Below are positions 46,301-54,602 of a stretch of 64,000 nt of DNA, piece after piece. The stretch's first letter is position 1. The number at the start of each line of letters is the position of its first letter. The translations under genes were made by a program, and so were the position numbers. The stretch lies in contig NZ_CP067041.1 of assembly GCF_016599855.1 (NCBI RefSeq), forward strand, positions 1,922,001-1,986,000. The letters run 5' to 3'. This stretch comes from Bradyrhizobium diazoefficiens. GTDB lineage: Bacteria > Pseudomonadota > Alphaproteobacteria > Rhizobiales > Xanthobacteraceae. The notes under the pieces are model-generated. The model was not told the DNA's origin. It was given only the letters and a program-made list of their open reading frames with translations, and did not search any database.

Positions 46301-47218
46301 CTGATGGCCGCCCGTACCGTCATCGGCCAGGATGCTTGTCAGGTTGTGGATCGCGGTCGCCGCCAGCTTTGGCGTTCCGTCCGAATGGAACAGGCCATAT
46401 TTGTTTTCCGGATTGGAGTCGCCGGTGGAGGAGTTCCGGTCGAACAATTCATAGAGATAGGTCGAGCTGACGCCGGCCTTGTAGGCATCGACGAGCGTGT
46501 TCAGGATCGATTTCGCCTGTACAGTCTCGTCGACACCGACATATTGAGTGTCGGCCTGGGTCGTATAGCCGGTTTCGGTGATGACCACGGGCTTGCCGGG
46601 CGCAGCGGTCTCCACCGCGCTCAGAGTCGCGGCGAGCGAGCTTGCGGGGGCGGAGCCGGTGCTGACATAAGCATGAGCGTTGGCATAGTCGACCGAACCC
46701 GACATGTTGCCGAGTTCGCTGTATCCCTGCGCATCATTGTAGGCGAGCGACAGATTGAAGACGGGGATGCTCGAAAGGGCACCATCCGCCTTTACTGCCT
46801 GGTAGAGCGCGCTCTGAAATTGAGCCGCCGCGGTCAGGCTCGAGCTGCCATCATAACTGAAAGGTTGGTTATTGGCTTCGTTCAGGCCCTCGATCGCGCT
46901 GATGCTGCCCGGATGGCTGGCCAGGAACTTCTCGAGCGAGGCGACATAGTTCTGAAGGCCGGTGGCGCCTTGTGCGGGCAGGGCGGACGAAACGAGAAGG
47001 TCGAACTTATAGCCGGCAGCCGCCAGACCATCGACGACGGGTTGTGCGGCCGGGCTCGTTGCCAGCGCGTCGCGAAGGTGGGTGACGCCGAGATATTTCA
47101 GGTCATCCGTCATCATTGCGAGATTGTTGTAGTCGGTCCACCCGAAGGCGGCGTGGGTATTGACGCCGATCGAGTTGATGAACCCGCTTGCGGAGAGGAC
47201 GTTTTGGTCTGACGGCAT
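43307..47218 (-). CDS. Giant protein: GH-A-like glycoside hydrolase, YD-like 166-residue repeats, RTX-like C-terminus
   Basis: 1303 residues from ATG 47218, without a classical signal peptide. Residues 1-300 resemble a clan GH-A barrel: the acid/base candidate is E114 in IEGLNEANN, the nucleophile candidate E215 in VVITETGYTT, and YLYELFDR follows. A beta domain spans about 310-410. The region about 545-1195 consists of YD/RHS-like strands (YDSTGFLTSLQRTHSDGS) arranged in a 166-residue higher-order repeat. The C-terminus has GGNGDDVF, one RTX-like nonapeptide, and ends DFAFV, like type I secretion signals. It is probably secreted by a type I system encoded elsewhere and may cut or bind the EPS. 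Function is inferred. Confidence 0.8.
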   Translation of the reverse strand: MPSDQNVLSASGFINSIGVNTHAAFGWTDYNNLAMMTDDLKYLGVTHLRDALATSPAAQPVVDGLAAAGYKFDLLVSSALPAQGATGLQNYVASLEKFLASHPGSISAIEGLNEANNQPFSYDGSSSLTAAAQFQSALYQAVKADGALSSIPVFNLSLAYNDAQGYSELGNMSGSVDYANAHAYVSTGSAPASSLAATLSAVETAAPGKPVVITETGYTTQADTQYVGVDETVQAKSILNTLVDAYKAGVSSTYLYELFDRNSSTGDSNPENKYGLFHSDGTPKLAATAIHNLTSILADDGTGGHQPTAALNYTLSNMPDSGSSMVLGKSNGAYELVVWAEPKLWNDANDSELSNPTQTVTVDLGGVHHSVHVYDTLTGTTAIASYTDVSTITIPVSDHPLVVEIDAPATSTPPVSEPATVSGTAAEIVPQLSDLNDSTSLQSITLTDTHVLQVASQATMDYIISHYTNALSKIQGGYSFSVTNSAASWTNTLTYDSTGTLTSDSNTGLDGNGRPFTTTVTHSDGSQDAIGYTNGIETALVHLAADGTRTTDSYAIGGALVSEIVQKADGYYSTTLYTNGVKAAAYVLNADKTQDNYAYNISGQSYTTQVQHLDATGRVASVTRTHADGTLDSTQVFNSDGSSAITLYSASGVKQVETDYHADHSMDVWTSNIVGQSYTSEHDVYDSTGFLTSLQRTHSDGSRAFSLVQSTDGTKTSDWYDATGVLATEVVQMANGYYSTALYSNGVETAAYVRNSDGSQDNYSYGIIGQTYSTLIQHVDPAGQVTAVTRKHADGTLDYTQVINNDGSSAVVVYDSTGTKSSETDYHANGSKDLWLFNVSGQNYTTEHDTYDATGYLTALERSHADGSLAFTLTQTSNGPKTSDWYDTTGTLTSEVVQNPDGSNSTTVYTNGVKTAAYITNADQSHDNYSYNITGQSYTTAHQHLDAAGNLTELVRTHSDGTLDYVQLINADGSSAVSNYDVTGVKTDETDYHAGGSKDVFLYNVAGQNYTTEHDTYDSTGFLTNIVRSHADNSLAFTLAQTTDGTKTSDWYDGAGTLTSEVTTQTNGYSSTTVYNGGVKTVAYVTNSDGTSDNWSYNITGQTYTTQHQHLDSAGNVVAITRTHADGTLDYTQVVNKDGSTLTDIYDSTGNKAQEIANNADHTKDVFLFNFNGQTGTTQHENYNSAGALQFFDDQKADGTHNVTAVAAGITIQGGNGDDVFSSPPSSTTIVYDHGHDQILNFKAGDATTHDTIEISKLLTADYSHLQMSQSGTDVAIQFSANDSILIKNNYLANLTSHDFAFV
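43625..45590 (-). repeat. 498-bp tandem repeat region inside the giant glycosidase gene
   Basis: The codons for the SDWYD-type motif recur at plus-strand positions 44063, 44561, 45059 and 45557, exactly 498 bases (166 codons) apart. Units have diverged in sequence without any length change. Each unit has about eight YD-like sub-repeats of near 20 residues. Confidence 0.9.
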
Positions 47219-47753
47219 TGCACACTCGTTTTCAGCGCGAACGAAATTGCTCGCAAGGATTGGCGTTCAACTTCAGTGTCGAGTGTGAATTTCAGATAAA
47301 AAAGTTGGTACAAATCGCGAGGGAAATTGAGTTCCTTGCATCGGAACAACGTTCGCATCGCGCCTGGCTCATTGAGAGCTTAGCTCGTTGAGATGTCAGT
47401 GCAGGATGGCGTGAGAAAGGCACTTTCAAGATTTCTACAGCCGACGCTGCTGAATCCTCGCGCAGGTTGTCCGCCGTTGATTCGTCATTGCGGGTATTGA
47501 TGAATAAAGCTGCGTGATTTGCTGCCGCCGATCTTCTGCAGATCTGGCGAATTATTGTCGCGGCGTCGATGGATTCCTCCGAGGACATGATTTCTCGGTG
47601 CCGTTACGCTGAACGTGCCCGCATAAATGTCCGAGCTAGCGAGCAAGAGGACAAAATAAAACGCATGATTGTGCCGGACCTCTCGGTTCCATTTCGGGAA
47701 CGGGCAGTGGTCATCGGACCGTCGCCTCGGCCGGTTCGCAGCGGCCCCTCGCG
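47219..47753. other. Intergenic stretch between the giant gene and a flippase gene
   Basis: 535 bases, AT-richer than the genes, with both neighbours on the minus strand. I see no gene, strong hairpin or repeat. It should carry the promoter of the 1303-residue protein and the end of the upstream operon. Confidence 0.5.
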
Positions 47754-49145
47754 TTAGTGGCGACGAGCGAGCATTAGAAAGTCGCCGCTCCAGCCGATGA
47801 TCACTGTTGCCGCCGTGGCGACCGCGATCTTAGCGGCAAGCCATGCAGGAAGTCCTGCCGGCATGGAACCAAGCGAGCCGATCACGATCGCGGCGATCAC
47901 GGCCTGCAGGACCAGGGACCAGCGCGGGAACGCCTCGAACCTGATCGTGGGGCCAAGCGCGACCAGAATTGTTGCCGCCGTGGCGATCGAGGCGCAGGCG
48001 ACGGCCCCTCGCGGTGACAGGCCGGACGATATGGCTGCGATTGCGCAGGCTGCGACAATCGCGAGCTGGCCCGCGGCGACGATGACGAGCCTGATCGCCA
48101 GCTTCTCGAGATGCGGGATGAGGGCGGTTGTCGCCTGCAAATGGGTATGCAGGAAATAGAATAGCGCCACTGCCGGGGCGGCCCCCAGGAATCCGTGGAG
48201 GCTCTCTTGCGGTACCAGAACGCGGGCCGCGTCGGGGATGAAGCCGATAAGCCCGCCGAGCAACACCAGGGTCGAGCAGATCATGAATTCGAACATGCGT
48301 CGTGCCGATCCAACCGATGCGGCGACACTCCCGTGTTCGAAGTCGTTTACTACCTCGGGATAGTTTACCGTGTGAATCGCCGCGTTGACGACAAAGAAGG
48401 GACGTTGCAGCAGATCGAGTGCCATCGAGAAGCCCGCCCCGGCGCCCGTTGCGCCCAGCCTGCCGACAATGATGATGCGAAGCAGCACCGGGACCGACAA
48501 GTGAATGACGGATGCGCCGGCCGCAAGCATGCCGTAGCGTGCGAAGCTGGTCCAGTCGGTCCGCATCGCTGGCAACGCCACCCGCTCCAGAGGCATGAAA
48601 TACAGGACGAGGCCGACGAGGAAGCCGAGCAGATGACCCGACGCGACCCCGAGCAAGGTGGCTTCGGCATTTGCTGAAATCGCTGCGCCGGCGGTCGCGC
48701 CGCTCAAGATCGCCGTCGCACGTAAAGCAAGTAGAAGAGACGCAGCACCGAGCCGATCGGCCAGGCGGACCATCAAGAAATAGAGATCGGTCAAGCCCTG
48801 AAAAACGGCTACGCTCAGGCCCAGCGCAATCACACCCGGATTGAGAGTGCTGGTGAGAAATGCGCAGCTTCCGATGATCAGGAGAGCGCCAGCGCTCAAC
48901 AGCCCGGCGGCAAAGAGCGACGATCTCAGCCGGACCGCATCGTTGTCCTTCGCGGCCGCGAGAAAGCGCAAGCCGGCGAGCTGCAACCACTCGAACATCA
49001 GAACGCAGAGCAATTGGCTCGAAGCCAATGCGAGGGAAAAATGGGTATACTCGGCAGCCGGCAAAAGGTGGCTGATCGCCAGGATCAGGACGATCGCCGT
49101 CGCGCTTTGATAGACATAGCCCGCGAGCGCGAAGAGGCGGGTCAT
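47754..49145 (-). CDS. Polysaccharide flippase-like membrane protein (Wzx superfamily)
   Basis: 463 residues. The start at 49145 is fixed by an ATGA overlap with the stop of the GT4 gene upstream; the longer open frame lies inside that gene. Twelve to fourteen hydrophobic segments begin with LFALAGYVYQSATAIVLILAISHLLPAAEYTHFSL, the usual PST-family start. It is the third flippase in the window and the second in module 2. Translational coupling to the GT4 enzyme suggests they serve the same repeat unit. Confidence 0.8.
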   Translation of the reverse strand: MTRLFALAGYVYQSATAIVLILAISHLLPAAEYTHFSLALASSQLLCVLMFEWLQLAGLRFLAAAKDNDAVRLRSSLFAAGLLSAGALLIIGSCAFLTSTLNPGVIALGLSVAVFQGLTDLYFLMVRLADRLGAASLLLALRATAILSGATAGAAISANAEATLLGVASGHLLGFLVGLVLYFMPLERVALPAMRTDWTSFARYGMLAAGASVIHLSVPVLLRIIIVGRLGATGAGAGFSMALDLLQRPFFVVNAAIHTVNYPEVVNDFEHGSVAASVGSARRMFEFMICSTLVLLGGLIGFIPDAARVLVPQESLHGFLGAAPAVALFYFLHTHLQATTALIPHLEKLAIRLVIVAAGQLAIVAACAIAAISSGLSPRGAVACASIATAATILVALGPTIRFEAFPRWSLVLQAVIAAIVIGSLGSMPAGLPAWLAAKIAVATAATVIIGWSGDFLMLARRH

Positions 49146-50416
49146 CTCTGAATGAAGCCCCCGTTCGCGACGGCCGAACGTCGAGGGATCTTCGCCGTTG
49201 CCGCGCGCAGACGTGACATGCGTTGCTCCCGCAATTGCTCGTACAGAGCCTTGTACGAGGACAGCACGTCGGAAAAGATCCACTTGTTGGTATCGGCTAT
49301 CAGCCGTTGGCTGATCTCATTGATCTTGTGTGGATCCGCAGCGATCGCGAGCATGCTCGCAGCCAGTGACTGCGGATCGGCGTTGGTCAGCCAGCCCGTG
49401 ATGCCGTGTTCGATGACCTCCGGCATTCCTCCGAAGTGTGTTCCGAGCAGCGGCCGGCCAGCCGCCTTTGCATCTGCAACGACGAGGGGGCCGGGGTCGT
49501 GCCAGATCGATGGGGCGACCACCACGTCGATCCTCTTGTAGAATTCGTCGGGCGGCACAAATCCCATGAATTCAATCTGCGCGTTTTGCGCAAGCGCTCT
49601 GAGACGCTGTTGTTCCTGATCGCTGACCCGGCCGGCGATGATCATCCGGATACGATCCGGCGGCAGCAGGGCGAGAGCGCGCATCAGATTGTCGATGCCC
49701 TTTTCCTCGGTCAAGCGCCCGATGAACCCGAACGCGACCTCCTTTGTGCAGATAGGCCTGGGATACGGGGCCCGGGGCGGCTCGGTGGACGCATTGCGTA
49801 TGACGGTGCGGATCGGCGTTTCGGCGAACAGGCCCATATCGGTATGGATGGACAGCACGCGCTCGCTGACGCCGACGACGGCACTCAGCCAATGGGTGGC
49901 GCGCCTGCGGTGATAGGTCAGGATGCCGCAGCTCGTGCAGGTGCGCCCGCAAGACTGCCCGCTTTCGAATCGCGAACACCGCGGACATGTCAAATAGTAG
50001 TCATGAAGGGTGTGAAGAACCGGCACTCCGAGCTGGGCCGCCACCCGCCAGACAGCCGTGGTCAGGCCGGAGAGATTGTTGGAGTGCAGGACGTCCGGCT
50101 TAAAGGCCTTGATGCGCTCTGCGATCATCGGTGCGTGAATCTGCCAATCGTCGATCGCATGCCAGATGCTCCGCATCGCGATATTTTTCTGGTCTGTAAA
50201 CGGAACGTAGACATTCTGGACCGGTGCGGAATGAACCTCGATGCCGTTGCAGATCTCGCGAGCCAACTCCGGTCCGGAAGCCGCTCGCACCACTTCGACT
50301 TCGTCGCCACGTTGGACGAGACCTTCGGCGAATCGTCGCGCGAAGATCTCGGCTCCGCCGACGATTTTCGGTGCCTGCGGTGTTGGATAAAGTGTAGACG
50401 TCAAAAGGATCTTCAT
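49142..50416 (-). CDS. GT4 family glycosyltransferase with Cys-rich insert
   Basis: 424 residues from ATG 50416 (MKILLTSTLYPTPQAPKIVGG); the upstream open frame is spurious. GT-B fold with VGGAEIFARRFAEGL at the acceptor side and KEVAFGFIGRLTEEKGIDNLM at the donor side. Between them lies a Cys-rich stretch (TCPRCSRF, SCGRTCTSCGIL) with six cysteines that could bind a metal, as seen in some GT4 enzymes of bacterial glycan clusters. It overlaps the flippase gene by four bases and follows the PslG-like gene by 29 bases. Confidence 0.85.
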   Translation of the reverse strand: MKILLTSTLYPTPQAPKIVGGAEIFARRFAEGLVQRGDEVEVVRAASGPELAREICNGIEVHSAPVQNVYVPFTDQKNIAMRSIWHAIDDWQIHAPMIAERIKAFKPDVLHSNNLSGLTTAVWRVAAQLGVPVLHTLHDYYLTCPRCSRFESGQSCGRTCTSCGILTYHRRRATHWLSAVVGVSERVLSIHTDMGLFAETPIRTVIRNASTEPPRAPYPRPICTKEVAFGFIGRLTEEKGIDNLMRALALLPPDRIRMIIAGRVSDQEQQRLRALAQNAQIEFMGFVPPDEFYKRIDVVVAPSIWHDPGPLVVADAKAAGRPLLGTHFGGMPEVIEHGITGWLTNADPQSLAASMLAIAADPHKINEISQRLIADTNKWIFSDVLSSYKALYEQLREQRMSRLRAATAKIPRRSAVANGGFIQR

Positions 50417-50445
50417 CGCGTGAACCTCATATCGGCGGTCCTGCG

Positions 50446-51792
50446 TTACCGGGCCGCCCGTATCTCCAATGCGGGAATGGCATTGTCGTTGGCCGTGATC
50501 AGGATCGGCGTGCTCGACACCGACATCCAAACTCCAGAGGCAGGCCGCGTCGTCTCATCGCAGGGCATCGCGAAGGTCGCGCTGGGCAGATCGTCCCTAA
50601 GCCGCACCTCGTAGCGCCGATCGGAATCCTCGGACCAGATCGCGACTTTGCCGCCGGTCGCGGTTGCAGCCTCGATCGCCACGACGCCGCTGCCAAGGCT
50701 CCTTTGTTCTGCCCTTAAGCTGGAGCGGATGAACGCCCAGGCCCCTCGCGAAGCGCAAGCGACCGGCTTGGGCGAGTTGTCGAAACGATAGAGGCCAAAA
50801 TTGTCCTCCAGTTCCGAGCGATTCGTTCCGCTATCCTTGAGTTCATAGATCCAGAGCCCCTTGAGCCAGCGCGCCGCGGTCGACGCCCACAGAATGAGCT
50901 GTGCTGTCTTATCGGCTTGCGCCTGCTCGCTGACGCCGCATTTGTTTGTCGCGCTGGTCCAGCCTGCCTCGGTAAGATAGATCGGAAAATCCGCCCTTCC
51001 GCTCGCATGATCGACGAGGCGATGAAATGCCGTCAACCGATCCATGATTTCGGCCGGCGTGCGTTTGGCCGGCGTCATGCAGAAATTGTAAAGATGAATT
51101 GACGCTCCGTCCGCATATTTGAGAATGCCGGTCTGAAGCAGCTTCTCGGTCCAGGTCCATCCCGGATCATCGCCGATCGCTCCGACCAGAAAAGGCGCAT
51201 TTGGCGCAACCCGCTTCACTGCGGGTTGGGCGATCTGGGCGAGCGCCACGTAATTTTCCGCCGAAAATGCACCATCCTTCTTGCCTGCCATGTTCCATTC
51301 GTTCCACAGCTCGAAAATCGGCTGTTGCGCCGCGACCGATTGCGCCGCCGACGCAACGTATTCGGCAAAGCGCGAGCGGGCCTGGTCAGTGGTGGGCGGT
51401 GAAGAATTTGGAACCAGATGATGGCCGAACGCGAGGATCAGGAGAGGACGGGCGACGCCGGACTTGACCTGTGCCTCTAGTCTGCCGAGCTGAGGCGTGA
51501 ATCCCATCCGTCGGTCTGCCGACTCGAAATCGGACCAGGGAAAATCGTCACGGAACGCGTTGAAGCCGAGTTGTTTGATCTGAGCGATATTCTCCGAGGG
51601 GACGTAACCGCGCGCGCTCACCGGACCCCCAAGTCCCTGATGCGTTCCGACGCCCAATAGAAAGCGCGTATAGAGCGGCTCAGCTTGCTGGGCAGAGACA
51701 TAATCTGGCAGGCAGACGCACGCGACGAAGCTGGCCAGACGAACAAGCCTGTCCCGGCTCAAGGTGCGCTTGTATGCCATTTTCCAGATCAT
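50446..51792 (-). CDS. Exported PslG-like glycoside hydrolase (GH39/GH-A type)
   Basis: 448 residues from ATG 51792 (ATG 51780 also possible). A signal peptide ends near PDYVSAQQ. The barrel has the acid/base candidate E165 in ELWNEWN and the nucleophile candidate E275 in IYLTEAGW, with WIYELKD near residue 320. Length, export signal and place within an EPS operon recall PslG of Pseudomonas, a periplasmic GH39 endoglycosidase of the psl locus. It may release or trim polymer during synthesis. The exact family and substrate are not proven by sequence reading. Confidence 0.75.
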   Translation of the reverse strand: MIWKMAYKRTLSRDRLVRLASFVACVCLPDYVSAQQAEPLYTRFLLGVGTHQGLGGPVSARGYVPSENIAQIKQLGFNAFRDDFPWSDFESADRRMGFTPQLGRLEAQVKSGVARPLLILAFGHHLVPNSSPPTTDQARSRFAEYVASAAQSVAAQQPIFELWNEWNMAGKKDGAFSAENYVALAQIAQPAVKRVAPNAPFLVGAIGDDPGWTWTEKLLQTGILKYADGASIHLYNFCMTPAKRTPAEIMDRLTAFHRLVDHASGRADFPIYLTEAGWTSATNKCGVSEQAQADKTAQLILWASTAARWLKGLWIYELKDSGTNRSELEDNFGLYRFDNSPKPVACASRGAWAFIRSSLRAEQRSLGSGVVAIEAATATGGKVAIWSEDSDRRYEVRLRDDLPSATFAMPCDETTRPASGVWMSVSSTPILITANDNAIPALEIRAAR

Positions 51793-51863
51793 GCTCGCGA
51801 GTGGTCGAAACGGCCCATAACAAACACGGGCCCATGCGCGACAAGCGCGGGTGGCCTGATCGA

Positions 51864-53033
51864 TCAGAAATTATTGGAAAGATCCGATTGCAGCTCCGTC
51901 TTCCCCTTCTCAAGCTGATTCGGGTCATCCCGCAGAAGATCGACGTAGACCTGATGCAGCTGCGAATGCGTCTTCTGGATGTCATAGAATTGCTTGAACC
52001 GGTCGTAGCCGCGCTGTCCCAGCACCCTCAGATCGAGCTCAAGGACGCGCCCGAAACCGTCGACGAGCGGCTGCACGGCGACCGGCTCGCAGAGCACGCC
52101 TGTGACGCCATCGACGATGATTTCAGGCAGTGCTCCGCTCCGGAAGGCAAGGATAGGTTTGGCCGCGCGCATGGCTTCCAGCGCGACGAGGCCGAAGCCC
52201 TCCCATCGTGACGGAATGACGACGAGATCAGCCGCATCGAGCTGGGTCTCGATTTGCTGACGGTCGAGCCATCCGAGCAAGGAGACATTGGCTGGAATGT
52301 CCGAGCCCTCCGACTTGTCCACCACCGAAGCGCCGACGATCCGAACATCAAGAGCGTCTTCGAGCGAACGGGCGGCCTCAATCAGAAGGTCGAAGCCCTT
52401 CTGTCGGTCGAGGCGGCCGATGAACAACACCTTGACCTTCTTCGATGCCCAATGCGCCGCGCCTCCCACCGGCAAAGGGCGGATCTTCGAGATGCCGTTG
52501 TGAACGAGGGTGAGGCGATCGACCGGAATTCCGGCGCGAACGGCCTCATTAAATTCATCGCCGGAAATGCAGATGATGCGGTCAGATGTGCGCGCGAGAA
52601 GAGTCTCCGCAGCCTTCGTGACCAGATGACTGAGGCGGCCGGTCTCCCGTGAAAACGCCCAGCCGTGGGGACAGTAGACCACGCGGGGACCTTCCGAGCG
52701 AGCAGCCAAGGCGGGGCGGAGGACAAGGCCGGCGAATGAGGAATGGAGGTGCACGACGTCCGGTCTGAAGGCATCCAAGGCTTGCATGCTCGCGCGCAAC
52801 ATCTGGAATAGCCCCGAAACACTGCGGCCCGGTCGTTCGAACGTCGTGACTTGATCGTCTGCGATTCCGACGAGATCATGACGGTGATCTGACGGTACGA
52901 CATAGTGCACGTTTTCGGCCCCGAAGCTGGTTTGCTGTTGCGGGTGCAGGTCGTTCAGATAGCTCGCAATCCCACCCCGGATCGTTTCCGCGACGTGAAG
53001 CACTTTCACCGTTTGCCTCGCATGGGGTCGCAT
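51864..53033 (-). CDS. GT4 family glycosyltransferase
   Basis: 389 residues from ATG 53033 (TTG 53048 is the alternative). N-terminus KVLHVAETIRGGIASYLNDL is typical of GT4 enzymes of capsule and EPS loci. The donor domain carries KVLFIGRLDRQKGFDLLIEAA and the EX7E motif in SRWEGFGLVALEAMRAAKP. It should extend the lipid-linked unit of module 2. It precedes the PslG-like gene by 71 bases on the same strand. Confidence 0.9.
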   Translation of the reverse strand: MRPHARQTVKVLHVAETIRGGIASYLNDLHPQQQTSFGAENVHYVVPSDHRHDLVGIADDQVTTFERPGRSVSGLFQMLRASMQALDAFRPDVVHLHSSFAGLVLRPALAARSEGPRVVYCPHGWAFSRETGRLSHLVTKAAETLLARTSDRIICISGDEFNEAVRAGIPVDRLTLVHNGISKIRPLPVGGAAHWASKKVKVLFIGRLDRQKGFDLLIEAARSLEDALDVRIVGASVVDKSEGSDIPANVSLLGWLDRQQIETQLDAADLVVIPSRWEGFGLVALEAMRAAKPILAFRSGALPEIIVDGVTGVLCEPVAVQPLVDGFGRVLELDLRVLGQRGYDRFKQFYDIQKTHSQLHQVYVDLLRDDPNQLEKGKTELQSDLSNNF

Positions 53034-53260
53034 CGGAGAGCGCAACATCGGGAATCCTCGTCATAGGCCTCGTTGATGCGATCCACGATCCATCGAATAC
53101 GTAGCGACATTTTGGCGGGGATGTGGTGATGTTGCGCCAGGACGCACGACGGCCATGATTGTCGCAGGAGCGATATATCCGGAGGAACAATACCGACGAA
53201 TGCACGTTAGGCGCTCCTCTAGCTGAAATCTGCTGCGTAAATAATGTGAATGCGTGTGAT

Positions 53261-54391
53261 TCAGGCTGCGCTTGCGAGCGGAGTGGGCTGTGCGAGATAT
53301 TCAAGCAATGACCGTGCCGACTTTCGCCACGAATACAACGCGACGCGATCTTGCTGCTTCTTGCGCTCCTGATCAGAGATCGCACCTTTTGCCAATCTTT
53401 CAAGCATCAGCTGCCTCAGTGCGTCGGCATCGGTGGCGCGAAAATATGCAGCGGCATCTCCGCACGTCTCCATGACCGCATCGGCAGTCGAAGCAATGAC
53501 CGGACAGCCGAAGATCATCGCTTCGAGCGGCGGTACGCCAAATCCTTCATAAAGCGTGGGAAAAATAAATGCCGAAGCGTGCATGTAGAGCGCCGCGATC
53601 TCGCTGTCACTGAGCCGACCGGCGAGCAGGAGACCCGATTGGCTCTCGCCGGAATTGTCCTGAAAGACCTTGCTATTGTCGCCGCCAACGATGACCAAAG
53701 GAGTATCTGCCCGGTCGAACAATTGGATCGCGCGAATTGCCACGGAAAGATTTTTGTTTTTTGTTCTGGAGCCGACAAACAGGAAATAATTGCCGGGACG
53801 GACCCCCAGTCTGGCGAGAATAGTCGCATCCGGCCTGGTAGCCGCAAAATGTTCCGCGCTGTTCGGAAAGATCGGGATATCGGCCGGCTTTAGCCCAAGC
53901 ACGGCGGAAAGTTCTCTGCGGGAAAAGGCCGATACCGTGGCTATGGTGGCACGCCGAGCAAGCAGCCGATCGATCGTTCGGTGAGCGGTCAAATAGCGCC
54001 AATTGAAGAAATCCGGCCGACGGAACACCTGTGCGTCGTGAATGACCACGAGATGATTAGGGTGGAAGACCGGCCCGGAATTCGCCAGGCTGATCAGGTG
54101 CCCGCCGGCCGCCGCCCGCGCGAGATCAAGCTGATCCCAGGCATGGCCCCGGAAGCGTCCAACCTTGCGCATCCTGATCCGCTTGAGGTTTATTACATCG
54201 CTGGCATTACTTGGCGCTAGCAGCTCCCATTCGGCTCGTGCGAGCGAGGATGGAGCTTGGCTTGAGTCCAGCAGGGTATCTATTGCCTTGACCATTTCAG
54301 CCGCGTAGCGCTCGACTCCAGTCAGCTTTTGCGACAGAAAGCGACCATTGATAAAAATCTTGAGCTCTTTGGGGGAGACAGATTGGTCCAT
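53261..54391 (-). CDS. GT4 family glycosyltransferase
   Basis: 376 residues from ATG 54391 (MDQSVSPKELKIFINGRFLS); the open frame continues upstream for 162 codons without similarity. GT-B fold with LTGVERYAAEMVKAI in the N-terminal domain, HDAQVFRRPDFFNW, and the EX7E motif in TLYEGFGVPPLEAMIFGCPV. It resembles mannosyl- and rhamnosyltransferases of the same class as the enzyme at 9907. It is probably the first gene of the minus-strand operon that runs to 47754. Confidence 0.88.
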   Translation of the reverse strand: MDQSVSPKELKIFINGRFLSQKLTGVERYAAEMVKAIDTLLDSSQAPSSLARAEWELLAPSNASDVINLKRIRMRKVGRFRGHAWDQLDLARAAAGGHLISLANSGPVFHPNHLVVIHDAQVFRRPDFFNWRYLTAHRTIDRLLARRATIATVSAFSRRELSAVLGLKPADIPIFPNSAEHFAATRPDATILARLGVRPGNYFLFVGSRTKNKNLSVAIRAIQLFDRADTPLVIVGGDNSKVFQDNSGESQSGLLLAGRLSDSEIAALYMHASAFIFPTLYEGFGVPPLEAMIFGCPVIASTADAVMETCGDAAAYFRATDADALRQLMLERLAKGAISDQERKKQQDRVALYSWRKSARSLLEYLAQPTPLASAA

Positions 54392-54602
54392 TGTCGCTCG
54401 CTCTGTGACAGCCGAAGCTTGTTGAGTTCGAGGTGTCGATCGGCCTTTACAAAACACGCGCAAGGCGCGGAATTGTGACATTGCAGGCGCATGAGCTCGT
54501 TCGGATGCAGCAAATGACTTGCGTTCTTGAGCAGCAGGGCATGTGTACGAGAGGCTGGCTGCGCAGCTTGCTGCCCTGAAGCCGAAACTGTGGAGAGTCG
54601 TG

